Below, in pieces: positions 28,237-37,165 of a stretch of DNA of 64,000 bases. Made by a program: the position numbers and the translations under genes. Position 1 is the stretch's first letter, and every line of letters begins with the position of its first letter. Location of the stretch: NCBI RefSeq assembly GCF_003601985.1, contig NZ_QZXA01000009.1, forward strand, positions 186,001 through 250,000. The letters run 5' to 3'. This DNA is from Mesorhizobium jarvisii (GTDB taxonomy: Bacteria; Pseudomonadota; Alphaproteobacteria; Rhizobiales; Rhizobiaceae). The notes below the pieces were generated by a model. The model was not told the DNA's origin. It made no database searches and saw only the letters and a program-made list of their open reading frames with translations.

Positions 28237-29457
28237 TCAGGCGCTCGCTGCAGCAGGCGCCGCGGCGATAGGGCCGCCGCGCCTGAACCTGTTGAACAGG
28301 GCGCCGAGCACCTGGACCCACCAATTGTTGAAGATCACGAGCGGCAACGCCGCGAGGATCGAACCCAGCATGGCGGCGGCGGCACCAAGTGCGGTGGAAC
28401 CGCTGACCAACAGAACCCATGATGCCAGTGAGCAGATAACGGGGAGATGCACGAGGTAGAGCGGGAAAGACAGGTCGCCCAGGAAACGTGCCGCCTTGCT
28501 CGAGAGCCATGCTGGAGGCTCGTCCACACTTAGCATAGCGTAGACCAACATGATGCTTGCCGGGATGGCCACGCAGGCTTGCCTCAGGCCGACATCATCA
28601 GAAACCGCGGTCTCAAGCAGCGCAAAGGGCCGGTATATGCCGACAGCACTCCCCGCGTAGCCCAGCAGCGTAAGGGAAACGATCACCATGGCGCCTCTTA
28701 CCCAGCGATTCGGGCGCAAACCCATGGCGAGAAGCGGATAGAGCATGAGGCTGGCCGGAAAGGCACAAAAAAAGAAGCTGACTTGCAGCGCCAGGAACAC
28801 GCCTGTTGCTATGCAGAACCAGGAAAGCAGCGTCCAGCGGCCCAGGAGGAAAAAGACGATGGGGGCGAGGGCGAAGGTCAACATGCTCCCCCAGAACTCG
28901 ACCGTCATGGTCCACAGGCTGCTGTCATAATATTTGTCGCCGTAGATAAACGTCCGCCAGGCTCCTTGCTGGAACGCGTCGGCGAAACTCGCTGTCTCCG
29001 GCGAGAGCACCCTTGAAGCATTGCCGAATCTGCTCAGCCACTCGGATTGGGTGACCGCAGCCGCATTCTTGAAGAAATACAGATCGAGCTTGAAGATGAA
29101 ACAGGATGCCAGAACCGTGACAAGCACTGGTCCGGCCAGACGAGGCAAACGCTTTATCGCACCCAGCAGCAGATCTTGCGCTTCGCGGGTCTGGAAATAG
29201 CGCTTCACAAGCACATAGGAAGAGAGGACGAAAAACAGGTAGACGGCAGAGCCGCCATTGAAGGCGATGAAAGCCAGACTTGTCTTGAGGGATTGCGCGG
29301 CGTTGTCTCCGTCTCCGCCCGCCGCCGACGGGGCGAAAGCACGCAAAATATGCCCATTCAAAACGACCAGCGCTGCAGCACCCCTCAAAAATTCGAGTGA
29401 AGCGTCCTTGCGCAAGCAAATACCTTCGTTTGAGCGTGAAGAATTGTTATTGAGCAA
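28237..29457 (-). CDS. Acyltransferase 3 family membrane protein
   Basis: The protein has up to 406 residues and about ten transmembrane helices. The family signature is at the N terminus: LEFLRGAAALVVLNGHIL, with the catalytic His of the membrane acyltransferase fold. Later motifs are VYLFFVLSSYVLVKRYF and LSFPLYLVHLPVI. Such enzymes O-acetylate or succinylate surface polysaccharides, lipids or Nod-factor-like glycans. The start is uncertain: the open frame begins with TTG at 29457 without a ribosome site. A TTG at 29415 has GAAGG 7 bases upstream and starts closer to the family N terminus. Confidence 0.85.
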   Translation of the reverse strand: MLNNNSSRSNEGICLRKDASLEFLRGAAALVVLNGHILRAFAPSAAGGDGDNAAQSLKTSLAFIAFNGGSAVYLFFVLSSYVLVKRYFQTREAQDLLLGAIKRLPRLAGPVLVTVLASCFIFKLDLYFFKNAAAVTQSEWLSRFGNASRVLSPETASFADAFQQGAWRTFIYGDKYYDSSLWTMTVEFWGSMLTFALAPIVFFLLGRWTLLSWFCIATGVFLALQVSFFFCAFPASLMLYPLLAMGLRPNRWVRGAMVIVSLTLLGYAGSAVGIYRPFALLETAVSDDVGLRQACVAIPASIMLVYAMLSVDEPPAWLSSKAARFLGDLSFPLYLVHLPVICSLASWVLLVSGSTALGAAAAMLGSILAALPLVIFNNWWVQVLGALFNRFRRGGPIAAAPAAASA

Positions 29458-29581
29458 TATCGCATATACGCGGTGAACAGAGTTCGCCGCGTATAAGAAG
29501 TATCGCGAGCCACCTTAAATTATTGTTTATTGGAGCTCGGGGGTTTCTTCGGGGACTCTGTGCGTCGACTTTGGGTCTGAA

Positions 29582-30130
29582 TCACAGATCCGTCAGGAAC
29601 TTGGCGAAGGTCATCGAGCCTTCGGGCCAAGGGCCGAAGCCGGAATCCTGGTTGAGATGGCCGGTCTCGCCGGCATCGATGAACAGCGAACCCCAGGCGC
29701 CGGCTATGTCCTCGGCGACATCGAAGGCACAGAACGGGTCGTTGCGGCTGGCGATCACGATCGACGGAAAAGGCAGCGGCTCGCGCGGGTAGGGGCCGAA
29801 GGTCATCAGGTGCTTCGGCTTGATCCCTGGGTTGGCGACATCGGGCGGCGCCACGAAGAAGGCGCCGGCGACCGGTTTGACGAATTGCGGGATGGCCTGC
29901 ACGGCCGCAGCCACCCCTAACGAATGTGCGACGATGACCACCGGCTTCTCAGCCTCGTTGACCGCTTTGGCCACGCTCGCCGTCCAGTCCTCGCGCACCG
30001 GCTTCGACCACTCTGCCTGCTCGACGCGACGCGCCGTCGACAGTTTCGATTGCCAGCGGGTTTGCCAATGCTCGGGCCCAGAATTGGTGTAGCCCGGAAC
30101 GATCAGGATATCTGCATCTTTGACTTTCAT
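29582..30130 (-). CDS. RBBP9/YdeN family serine hydrolase
   Basis: The 182-residue compact alpha/beta hydrolase has a nucleophile in AHSLGVAAA (Ser70), Asp131 in SRNDPF and His158 in GETGHLN, and the family N-terminal segment VPGYTNSGPEHWQTRW. Members are small cytoplasmic esterases with unknown natural substrates. The AT-rich stretch 29458-29581 downstream shows no gene. Confidence 0.9.
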   Translation of the reverse strand: MKVKDADILIVPGYTNSGPEHWQTRWQSKLSTARRVEQAEWSKPVREDWTASVAKAVNEAEKPVVIVAHSLGVAAAVQAIPQFVKPVAGAFFVAPPDVANPGIKPKHLMTFGPYPREPLPFPSIVIASRNDPFCAFDVAEDIAGAWGSLFIDAGETGHLNQDSGFGPWPEGSMTFAKFLTDL

Positions 30131-30288
30131 GGCGCTGAGATAGCGAGCGCGATTGCCTCATGCAACCGTTGATGGACGCGTTCCTGCTCGTAATGGTGAA
30201 CACCATGTTCGCTTTTCGCCGTCTTGTGTGAACGATCGCGATCGACGATCTGTCGTTGGGAGAGAAACAGCCGTGGAGGACCGCGATT

Positions 30289-31188
30289 TTGGCGCTGACA
30301 CGACGTACAATGATCGGCGGCGCCGGGCTCCTGGCATTGGGAGCTTCATCAAGCGTTGCCGCAATGGAGATTACGATGAGCGAACTGCCATTTGCCGCCA
30401 CCACGCCGGTGAGCGTTGCCCGCGTCGGGCTGAAGGCGCGCGATGCCGAAAGCCTCGCCGCCTATTACCGCAGGGTCGTCGGCCTGCAGGAATTGAGCCG
30501 TGCCGATGGCGCGATCACGCTCGGCGCCGGCAGCCGTCCGTTGCTGGTCCTTGAGCCGGATGCTTCCGCCAAGCCGGACGATCCGCGCAGCGCCGGCCTG
30601 TTCCACACGGCCTTCCTGCTGCCCAGCCGTGCCGATCTCGGCCGCTGGATCAACCACGCCATATCAGACAAGATCGCCATCGAGGGTGCGTCCGACCATC
30701 TGGTCAGCGAAGCGCTCTACCTGACCGACCCCGAAGGCAACGGCATCGAGATCTATGCCGACCGTCGACCGCAGGACTGGAAATGGAACGGCGACAAGAT
30801 CGCCATGGCGACCGAACGGCTCAACATTCCGGCTGTCGTCGGCGAAGTGCCGGCCGGCGATGCAGGCTGGCAAGGCGCGCCCGAAAACAGCATTGTCGGC
30901 CATGTCCATCTGCGTGTCGGCAGGCCGGAAGAGGCGGAAGCCTGGTGGAACCAGGAATTCGGCTTCGACACGGTGGCCAGATATGGCGGTCAGGCAGTGT
31001 TCCTGTCGTCAGGCCATTACCATCATCACATCGGCGCCAATGCCTGGCAGAGCGCCGGCGCCGGCCGTCGCGACCCGTCGCGCTCGGGCCTCGCCTGGGT
31101 CGAGATGCGTTCGAACAATGTGACCGGCGAAGCGACCCGTGAGGATCCCTGGGGCACGGTGATCAGGACCGTTCCTGGAAAGGCGTGA
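30289..31188 (+). CDS. VOC (glyoxalase/dioxygenase) protein with Tat-like signal
   Basis: The 299-residue protein has two vicinal-oxygen-chelate domains. Similarity to CatE-type catechol 2,3-dioxygenase-like proteins begins at TTPVSVARVGLKARD (around residue 38). Metal-type residues are HTAFLL, ALYLTDPEGNGIEIYADR, VGHVHLRVG and GHYHHHIGANAW. I place the start at TTG 30289 because GGAGGA lies eight bases before it. This gives the N terminus MALTRRTMIGGAGLLALGAS, a twin-arginine type signal ending SSVAA at residue 25. Export of a VOC protein would be unusual. An internal Met at 30364 or 30376 would give a cytoplasmic form. Confidence 0.8.
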   Translation: MALTRRTMIGGAGLLALGASSSVAAMEITMSELPFAATTPVSVARVGLKARDAESLAAYYRRVVGLQELSRADGAITLGAGSRPLLVLEPDASAKPDDPRSAGLFHTAFLLPSRADLGRWINHAISDKIAIEGASDHLVSEALYLTDPEGNGIEIYADRRPQDWKWNGDKIAMATERLNIPAVVGEVPAGDAGWQGAPENSIVGHVHLRVGRPEEAEAWWNQEFGFDTVARYGGQAVFLSSGHYHHHIGANAWQSAGAGRRDPSRSGLAWVEMRSNNVTGEATREDPWGTVIRTVPGKA

Positions 31189-31218
31189 TCGGCTTTGTCC
31201 CTCGCAGGTTCGGATACG

Positions 31219-31250
31219 AAAAGGCCCGCCGGAAAGGCGGGCCTTTTTCT
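31219..31250. terminator. Bidirectional Rho-independent terminator
   Basis: A 12-bp perfect stem AAAAGGCCCGCC/GGCGGGCCTTTT (31219-31230, 31236-31247) with loop GGAAA lies between convergent VOC and purB genes. A and T tracts flank it on both sides, so it can serve both strands. Confidence 0.9.
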
Positions 31251-31267
31251 TTGGCGCGTTTAGGTTC

Positions 31268-32575
31268 TCAAGCCTCCCCAAACACCCGCCTGAAGATCGT
31301 GTCGACGTGCTTGGTGTGGTAGCCCAGGTCGAATTTCTCGCGAATTTCCGCCTCGGGGAGCGCGGCGGTGACTTCCTTGTCGGCCAAAAGTTCCTCAAGA
31401 AAATCAGCGCCTTGCTCCCACACCTTCATGGCGTTGCGCTGCACCAGCCGGTAGGAGTCCTCGCGCGACAGGCCGGCTTGCGTCAGCGCCAGCATGACGC
31501 GCTGCGAATGCACCAGGCCGCGGAACTTGTTCATGTTCTTCAGCATGTTCTCGGGATAGACGACCAGCTTGTCGACGACGCCGGTCAGGCGTGACAGCGC
31601 GAAATCCAGCGTCACCGTGGCGTCCGGCCCGATCATGCGCTCGACAGAGGAGTGCGAGATGTCGCGCTCGTGCCAGAGCGCCACATCCTCCATCGCCGGC
31701 AGCGCCATGGAGCGCACCATGCGGGCAAGGCCGGTGAGGTTTTCCGTCAGCACCGGATTGCGCTTGTGCGGCATTGCCGACGAGCCTTTCTGGCCCGGCG
31801 AAAAATACTCTTCCGCTTCCAGCACCTCGGTGCGCTGCAGGTGCCGGATCTCGGTCGCCAGCCGCTCCATCGACGAGGCGATGACGCCGAGCGTGGCAAA
31901 GAACATGGCGTGGCGGTCGCGCGGGATCACTTGCGTCGATACCGGCTCCGGCTTCAGCCCTAGCTTTGCCGCGACATGCTCCTCGACATAGGGTTCGATG
32001 TTGGCGAAGGTGCCGACTGCCCCTGATATGGCGCAGGTGGCGATGTCTTCGCGTGCGTGCACCAGCCGCTCGCGGCAGCGCGAGAATTCGGCATAGGCCT
32101 GCGCCAGCTTGATGCCGAAGGTTGTCGGCTCGGCATGGATGCCGTGGCTGCGGCCGATGGTAACGGTGTCCTTGTGTTCGAAGGCGCGGCGCTTGAGCGC
32201 GGCAAGCAGGCCGTCAATGTCGGCGAGCAGAATGTCGCTGGCGCGGGTAAGCTGGACGGCAAAGCAGGTGTCCAGGACATCCGAAGACGTCATGCCCTGG
32301 TGGATGAAACGCGCATCCGGTCCGACGAACTCGGCAAGATGTGTGAGGAAGGCGATGACGTCATGCTTGGTGACGCGTTCGATCTCGTCGATCTTCTCGA
32401 CGTCGAATTTCGCGGCACCGCCCTTTTCCCAGATGGTCTTTGCCGCTTCCTTCGGGATGACGCCGAGTTCGGCCAACGCGTCGCAGGCATGGGCCTCGAT
32501 TTCGAACCAGATGCGAAACCGGGTTTCGGGCGACCAGATGGCGACCATTTCCGGCCGGGAATAGCGAGGGATCAT
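31268..32575 (-). CDS. purB: Adenylosuccinate lyase
   Basis: PurB splits SAICAR and adenylosuccinate, two steps of purine synthesis. The 435 residues match the family. The superfamily signature GSSAMPHKRNP (around 262-272) and the segments RSHGIHAEPTTFG and HQGMTSSDVLDTC, which carry the catalytic His and substrate contacts, are all present. It stands alone on the minus strand, 4.6 kb from purC. Its upstream spacer holds repeat copy B. Confidence 0.98.
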   Translation of the reverse strand: MIPRYSRPEMVAIWSPETRFRIWFEIEAHACDALAELGVIPKEAAKTIWEKGGAAKFDVEKIDEIERVTKHDVIAFLTHLAEFVGPDARFIHQGMTSSDVLDTCFAVQLTRASDILLADIDGLLAALKRRAFEHKDTVTIGRSHGIHAEPTTFGIKLAQAYAEFSRCRERLVHAREDIATCAISGAVGTFANIEPYVEEHVAAKLGLKPEPVSTQVIPRDRHAMFFATLGVIASSMERLATEIRHLQRTEVLEAEEYFSPGQKGSSAMPHKRNPVLTENLTGLARMVRSMALPAMEDVALWHERDISHSSVERMIGPDATVTLDFALSRLTGVVDKLVVYPENMLKNMNKFRGLVHSQRVMLALTQAGLSREDSYRLVQRNAMKVWEQGADFLEELLADKEVTAALPEAEIREKFDLGYHTKHVDTIFRRVFGEA

Positions 32576-32596
32576 CGGTCAGTCCTGATGTGTCTA

Positions 32597-32695
32597 GAGC
32601 AATTCCAGGAAAAGTGTGCAGCGGTTTTCCCACAGGGATTGCGAAAAAGAAGGAGTTAGAGCGGGTCGGCGGTTCTACCAAGCGCTGAACCGCTC
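32597..32695. repeat. Dispersed palindromic repeat, copy B
   Basis: This copy is homologous over 99 bases to the element at 7095-7193, sharing the first 20 or so bases (GCAATTCCAGGAAAAGTGTG). The first hairpin pairs GCAATTCC with GGGATTGC and GGAAAA with TTTTCC; the second pairs GAGCGG.TC with GAACCGCTC. It lies upstream of purB and downstream of the next membrane gene. Confidence 0.8.
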
Positions 32696-32733
32696 AAGGT
32701 TAGCCCGCCTCCTAACAGAGACAGACAAAATGC

Positions 32734-33246
32734 TCAACGCCGCTGCTGTGCAAACCAGAGGCTGGCGGCAAACAAGGCGATGAACCCAAGCGGAAAATAG
32801 AGCCTGATGCCCAGCACCATGAACTGGTAGGACGCCACCGCCATCGTGAAGGCGAGCTGAAACCCCCAGGTGAGGGTGAAGACCGGTGCATGCCATTCGG
32901 CATAGTAGGACCGGTATTGCAAGGCATAGAACCCGGCGGTCAGCCCGATCGTCGCGGCGACAAGGCACACCATTGCCGCCGCGAAGGCGACCTCCCGGCC
33001 CCTTCCGAGCGAGACCAGCCGTGCCGCGAACAGGCCGACCGGAAAGGCCAGCGCGCCGCCGCCCGCAAACAGCAGCGACACGGTGCGGATTTTCTCCGGA
33101 GTCACCCAATTATCCAGCAACAGGTTGATGAGCGCGCTCGTGCCCATGGTTGCGGCCCACAAGAACGAGCCGAAAAGCGTCGCGCGCCACCCTGGCAAGG
33201 CGCGGCGGACGTAGTTCACGTTGAGTGTGGCGGCGTAGGGTGTCAC
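32734..33246 (-). CDS. Hypothetical integral membrane protein
   Basis: The 170-residue protein has about five transmembrane helices and a basic C terminus (WFAQQRR). It has no recognised family. Its GTG start overlaps the stop of the upstream DUF2259-type gene (GTGA), which suggests coupled translation and possibly a common function at the cell envelope. Terminal features such as YVRRALPGWRATLFGSFLWA fit the positive-inside rule. Confidence 0.65.
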   Translation of the reverse strand: MTPYAATLNVNYVRRALPGWRATLFGSFLWAATMGTSALINLLLDNWVTPEKIRTVSLLFAGGGALAFPVGLFAARLVSLGRGREVAFAAAMVCLVAATIGLTAGFYALQYRSYYAEWHAPVFTLTWGFQLAFTMAVASYQFMVLGIRLYFPLGFIALFAASLWFAQQRR

Positions 33247-33968
33247 AGGCGGCCGGTCACGGCGATCCAGCGGAAGTCCGGACCCTCGAAGCCATATTGG
33301 CGCACCGCGATCAGCACCGCATAGGCGCTGAGGCTATCCATGGAGAATGTCTGGACCGCACCGATGCGGTAGCCGTTCGGGCAGCCGCGGCTTTTGGGGA
33401 TAGACTTATCCTCATGCAGCAATTTGGTGGTGCCGCCATCCTGCGCTTCGATGCGCAGCAGCCGGAAGCCATTGATCTCGCCCTGACTGTCGCAGCCTTC
33501 GGTGTTGTTCATGCCGATCTCGTCCAGCCGAAACTCGAGCGGTTGGTCGACCGGAGAGAAGATAGGGCGCGGATTGACCGCCATGCGGTGCGGATCGGCC
33601 GAAAGCTCGGTCACCGGGTTGAAGCCGGCGGTGATGCCGCGGTTGGCGCTCAACTCGGCCTGGCTGACAATGGCCTCGCCCTTTTGCCGGGCCTGGAGGC
33701 GCGCCGCGTCGAGCTTGGCGTTCTCGTCGTCGAGCCGGACCCTGATCGGCGTGCCCTTGAGAAAGCTGTCGGTGCTCGTGTCGATGTAATAGCGGTTGGC
33801 ATAGGGGAAGCCCGACCCGTCCTGGACGCCGTATTCCTCGAAGGCGAACACGCCGCCATCCTTGCTGAAGCCAAGGATTTCAAGCTCGGCGACATCGCCG
33901 GCCTGGACGGCGATCGACGCTGAAAGCTGTACTGCCAGGGAGATGGCAAACAGGAAAAGCATTCGCAT
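33243..33968 (-). CDS. DUF2259 family secreted protein
   Basis: The 241-residue precursor has a signal peptide (MRMLFLFAISLAVQLSASIA, cleavage near residue 22). The mature part follows the DUF2259 pattern: AELEILGFSKDGGVFAFEEYG at its N terminus, two cysteines (EGCDSQG and RGCPNGYRIG) and YAVLIAVRQYGFEGPDFRW near the end. It is periplasmic with unknown function. The ATG at 33968 has GGGAG upstream; the frame continues upstream without support. It is translationally coupled to the downstream membrane protein gene. Confidence 0.85.
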   Translation of the reverse strand: MRMLFLFAISLAVQLSASIAVQAGDVAELEILGFSKDGGVFAFEEYGVQDGSGFPYANRYYIDTSTDSFLKGTPIRVRLDDENAKLDAARLQARQKGEAIVSQAELSANRGITAGFNPVTELSADPHRMAVNPRPIFSPVDQPLEFRLDEIGMNNTEGCDSQGEINGFRLLRIEAQDGGTTKLLHEDKSIPKSRGCPNGYRIGAVQTFSMDSLSAYAVLIAVRQYGFEGPDFRWIAVTGRL

Positions 33969-34100
33969 CTTTTTCACTCCCGCAGCCGTGATCGTTGCAA
34001 TCCCTAGCACGACGAAATCAAAACGTCGTGCAGGACGAAGCCGATGCATCCAATCGGCTTGTCATTTGTTATTGTCGGCAGTCCCAATGGAGAACCAACC

Positions 34101-34355
34101 ATGACCGACACCAGCAAAATTCGTGAGCATATGGAAGTCGTGGGCGCCGATGGCGTGCATCTCGGCACTGTCGACAAGGTCGACGGCCAGCGCATCAAGC
34201 TGACCAAGGCCGACAGCGGCGAGGGCGCTCACAAAGGTCATCACCACTACATTCCTCTGGCCCTGGTTGCAGAAGTCGATGGCAAGAAGGTGTGGCTGTC
34301 AGCGAATTCCGACGTGGCGGTAACGTTCGAGGAAGAAAAATCCGATCCGGTCTGA
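34101..34355 (+). CDS. DUF2171 family protein
   Basis: The 84-residue cytoplasmic protein is of the PRC-barrel-like DUF2171 type: IREHMEVVGADGVHLGTVDK, then DGQRIKLTKAD and HHHYIPLALVAEVDGKKVW. Members are often stress-induced and of unknown function. The ATG has GGAG about eight bases upstream. It ends 10 bases before the convergent peptidase gene, and no terminator is visible between them. Confidence 0.87.
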   Translation: MTDTSKIREHMEVVGADGVHLGTVDKVDGQRIKLTKADSGEGAHKGHHHYIPLALVAEVDGKKVWLSANSDVAVTFEEEKSDPV

Positions 34356-34364
34356 TCGATCGAT

Positions 34365-35390
34365 TCAGCCCAAACGCGACGACCAGACGGGAAACAGGTC
34401 GTTGTCCGCCGGCGTCGCGGCAAACACGCCGCGGCTGATGGCGCGCGCCATGGTGGCGCCGGCTGCGGCATAAAGGTCGATTGCCGCATCGGCCTCGAGC
34501 CGGATGCCGCTTGTTCCCGTCGCCAGTGCGAACACAAGATCGCCGTCGGCCGGCGTGTGCGTCGGCCAGATGGCGCGCACGAAGCCGTCATGCGCCGACA
34601 TTGCCAGGCGTTTCGCAGCGGCCTTGGTGAGAACCGCATCCGTCGCGATGACGGCGATCGTGGTGTTGCCGCCGGATTCCATCTGCCTGTCTGCCTGCCT
34701 GTCGCGGTATTTCAGCAAGATCGCCTTCGCATCGTCCGGCATGGGCGCGGGATAGCCGAGCCCGCCGTATTCGTCGCTGATTTCGAAGGGCGCCGCCCAG
34801 AAATGACGGGTGCGCCCGACGGTCACCGATCCGGTCGGATTGACGGCGGCCAGCGCACCGATGGTGACGCCAGTGTCCAGCAGCGTCGAAGCGGAGCCCA
34901 GGCCGCCCTTCAGCCCGGCGGTCAGCGCACCGGTGCCGGCGCCGACCGTGCCCAACTGGAAATCGGTGGCGGCAGATTGCGCTGCCTCATAACCGAGGTC
35001 GCGATATGGGGGATAACGACCCCACTCCTTGTTCCCACCGTTGCGCAGGTCGAACAGGATCGCCGCCGGCACGATCGGCACGCGAAATCCGCCCACCTCG
35101 AAGCCGATGCCGCGCTTGCGCAGTGCCGCCTGCACGCCAGACGCGGCATCAAGGCCGAAAGCCGAACCGCCGGACAGCACCACGGCGTGGATCGCCTCGA
35201 TCGAATTGTGCGGTTCGAGCAGGTCCGTCTCGCGCGTGCCTGGCGCGCCGCCCAGGATCTGGACACCGGCCACCGCTGGTTCGTCGCAAAGGATAGTCGT
35301 CACGCCGGATTTCAGCCGGGCGTCGGAAGAATTGCCGACGCGCAGGCCAGCAACGTCGGTGATCAGATTGCGCGGACCGGTGCGGAACAT
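34365..35390 (-). CDS. P1/S58 family peptidase (DmpA-like aminopeptidase)
   Basis: The 341-residue N-terminal-nucleophile type hydrolase matures by self-cleavage before a Ser; the expected site lies in GLKGGLGSAS (around 165-175). Other family stretches are ITDVAGLRVGNSSD at the start, VLSGGSAFGLDAASGV and TNDAVLTKAAAKRLA-like sequence (ATDAVLTKAAAKRLA) near 255. Relatives cleave N-terminal residues from peptides, amides or beta-peptides. The ATG at 35390 was chosen for the GGAAAG ribosome site; TTG one codon earlier is possible. It overlaps the preceding binding-protein gene, suggesting import and cleavage of a peptide or amide. Confidence 0.88.
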   Translation of the reverse strand: MFRTGPRNLITDVAGLRVGNSSDARLKSGVTTILCDEPAVAGVQILGGAPGTRETDLLEPHNSIEAIHAVVLSGGSAFGLDAASGVQAALRKRGIGFEVGGFRVPIVPAAILFDLRNGGNKEWGRYPPYRDLGYEAAQSAATDFQLGTVGAGTGALTAGLKGGLGSASTLLDTGVTIGALAAVNPTGSVTVGRTRHFWAAPFEISDEYGGLGYPAPMPDDAKAILLKYRDRQADRQMESGGNTTIAVIATDAVLTKAAAKRLAMSAHDGFVRAIWPTHTPADGDLVFALATGTSGIRLEADAAIDLYAAAGATMARAISRGVFAATPADNDLFPVWSSRLG

Positions 35391-36457
35391 CAATTGCTTT
35401 CCAAAGGCACGAAGCGCGTGCCGTCGAAGCGGAAGACGCGGTAGGGGCTCTGGCTGAGGTCGCCCTTGGCATCGAAGCGGACCGGCCCGATCGCCGTGGT
35501 GAAATCATGCCCGCTCAGCGCCTCGGTCAGCGGCTTGCCTGGGGACAAGGCCGATGCCGCCTTGGCTATCTCCACCGCCGCATAGGCCGGCAGCGTGTAG
35601 CCGTCCGGCACGATCTTTCGCGCGGAGAAACTTTCCAGCACCTTTGCGTCGGCGACATCGGCCCATTCGGGCGGCGCGATCATCAGCGTACCCGTCGCAT
35701 AGGGCACGTCTCCGGGCGGCGTGCGCAGATTTTCGCCGCCGGCAAAGACGATGCCGGCCTGCAGCTGCGCGGCGTCGCGGCCCATAATGGCGATGTCGTC
35801 ACCGTCGCCGCCGGCAAAGACGTGCGTGGCGCCGGCCTTCTTCAGCCGCCCGATCATCCCTATCTGGTTGTCGAGCTGCGGCCGGAACGTGTCGACGAAC
35901 ACCGGCTTCAGCGCCGCTTGCTCGGCCGCCGCGCGAAATGTTTCCGCCATCTCGCGCCCATAGATGGTGCCGTCATCGATGATGGCGAACAGCTCCTTCT
36001 GCCACAGGCGGGTGAGGGTGGAGGCGACGGCGTTGCGCTCATCGTCGCCGCGCGGCCCCAGGCGATAGACCGGCCAGCCGGTCTTGGCGCGGCGGTCGGT
36101 GAGGCTTTCGGTGCGCACGCCGACGGTGATGACCGGGATATTGGCGTCCTTGAGGATCGGCATCGCCGCCTCGATGGCTTCGGTGCAAAGGAAGCCGACC
36201 GCGACACTGACCTTGGCCGCGGCAAAAGCCCTGGCCGCGGCAGCGCCGCCATCGGCGGTGCAGGCATCATCCTCGGTCTTGAGTTCGACGCCGTTTGCTT
36301 GCGCCGCGAGCCCGGCACCGGCCTCGATCTGCTTGCCGAGGATGGCCGACGGTCCCGACAACGGAGCAGCAACGCCGATCGTCAGCCTCTGAGCGCTGGC
36401 GGCGCCGGCCAGGAATAGCCAGGCCAGCGCGGCCGATATCGTTGCCCCGGGTCGCAT
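35390..36457 (-). CDS. ABC transporter substrate-binding protein, branched-chain amino acid type
   Basis: The 355-residue precursor has a Sec signal (about 1-22, ending ASA). The mature protein is a type I periplasmic binding fold (Peripl_BP_6): LTIGVAAPLSGPSAILGKQI at the N terminus, VAVGFLCTEAIEAAMPILKD, IPVITVGVRT and TIYGREMAETFRAAAEQ. No permease or ATPase gene lies nearby, so it either feeds a transporter encoded elsewhere or acts as a sensor. It is translationally coupled to the P1-type peptidase. GGAGGAA lies upstream of the chosen ATG. Confidence 0.88.
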   Translation of the reverse strand: MRPGATISAALAWLFLAGAASAQRLTIGVAAPLSGPSAILGKQIEAGAGLAAQANGVELKTEDDACTADGGAAAARAFAAAKVSVAVGFLCTEAIEAAMPILKDANIPVITVGVRTESLTDRRAKTGWPVYRLGPRGDDERNAVASTLTRLWQKELFAIIDDGTIYGREMAETFRAAAEQAALKPVFVDTFRPQLDNQIGMIGRLKKAGATHVFAGGDGDDIAIMGRDAAQLQAGIVFAGGENLRTPPGDVPYATGTLMIAPPEWADVADAKVLESFSARKIVPDGYTLPAYAAVEIAKAASALSPGKPLTEALSGHDFTTAIGPVRFDAKGDLSQSPYRVFRFDGTRFVPLESN

Positions 36458-36637
36458 TCTGAGAAGAGTTCCTCCCAAGCCCGCGATAACAGCGCGAGCG
36501 CCAATTCCGCCAAGACCTAAAGGCTGCCCGGCCTTGGTGCAACACGCGAATTCGGGGATATGGGCCAAGCACTTCGCTTGTGGCATGTCATGTCTGGCCA
36601 TATATAGCGGTAGGGTTCTGGCTATGGACAATTTCCG

Positions 36638-37165
36638 GTGCTGAAGAAGAATGACATTGGGCCACAGGCCTATCGCGACGCGATGAGCCATTTTGCCGGC
36701 CACGTCCATGTGGTCACGACCGACGGGCCGGCCGGCAAGCGCGGCACGACGGTGATCGCTGCCTGCTCGGTGTCGGACACGCCGCCGACCATCTTGGTGT
36801 GTCTCAACCGCGAAAATGCCAAGAATGAGCTGTTCGTGAAAAACGGCCGGTTTGCCCTGAACACGCTGGCCTCGCACCAGGAGCCGCTGTCGGTCGGCTT
36901 TTCCGGCATGACCGGCCTGCCGGTCGAGGAGCGTTTCGCGCTCGGCGAATGGGACGTGATCTCCACTGGCGCGCCAACGCTGAAGGGAGCACTGGCCGTG
37001 TTCGACTGCGAACTGATCGACACCAAGGACCTGGCCACGCATCGTGTGCTTTTTGGCAAGGTGACAGGCCTTCGCATGGGCGATAATTTGCGGCCGTTGA
37101 TCTATCACGCCCGCGGCTACCATGTCCTGGACAGCGGAGCGGCGGCGTTCACGGAGAAAGAATGA
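36638..37165 (+). CDS. Flavin reductase family protein
   Basis: The 175-residue FMN-binding split-barrel protein of the HpaC/RutF class has the family motifs GHVHVVTTDGPAGKRGTTVI (around 19-38), SVSDTPPTILVCLNR and FALNTLASHQEPLS. Such enzymes reduce FMN or FAD with NAD(P)H and feed a partner oxygenase. The start is GTG; no ATG fits. It overlaps the MoxR ATPase gene by ATGA, so it is part of the molybdenum-hydroxylase maturation operon, where a flavin reductase is not a usual member. Confidence 0.88.
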   Translation: MLKKNDIGPQAYRDAMSHFAGHVHVVTTDGPAGKRGTTVIAACSVSDTPPTILVCLNRENAKNELFVKNGRFALNTLASHQEPLSVGFSGMTGLPVEERFALGEWDVISTGAPTLKGALAVFDCELIDTKDLATHRVLFGKVTGLRMGDNLRPLIYHARGYHVLDSGAAAFTEKE

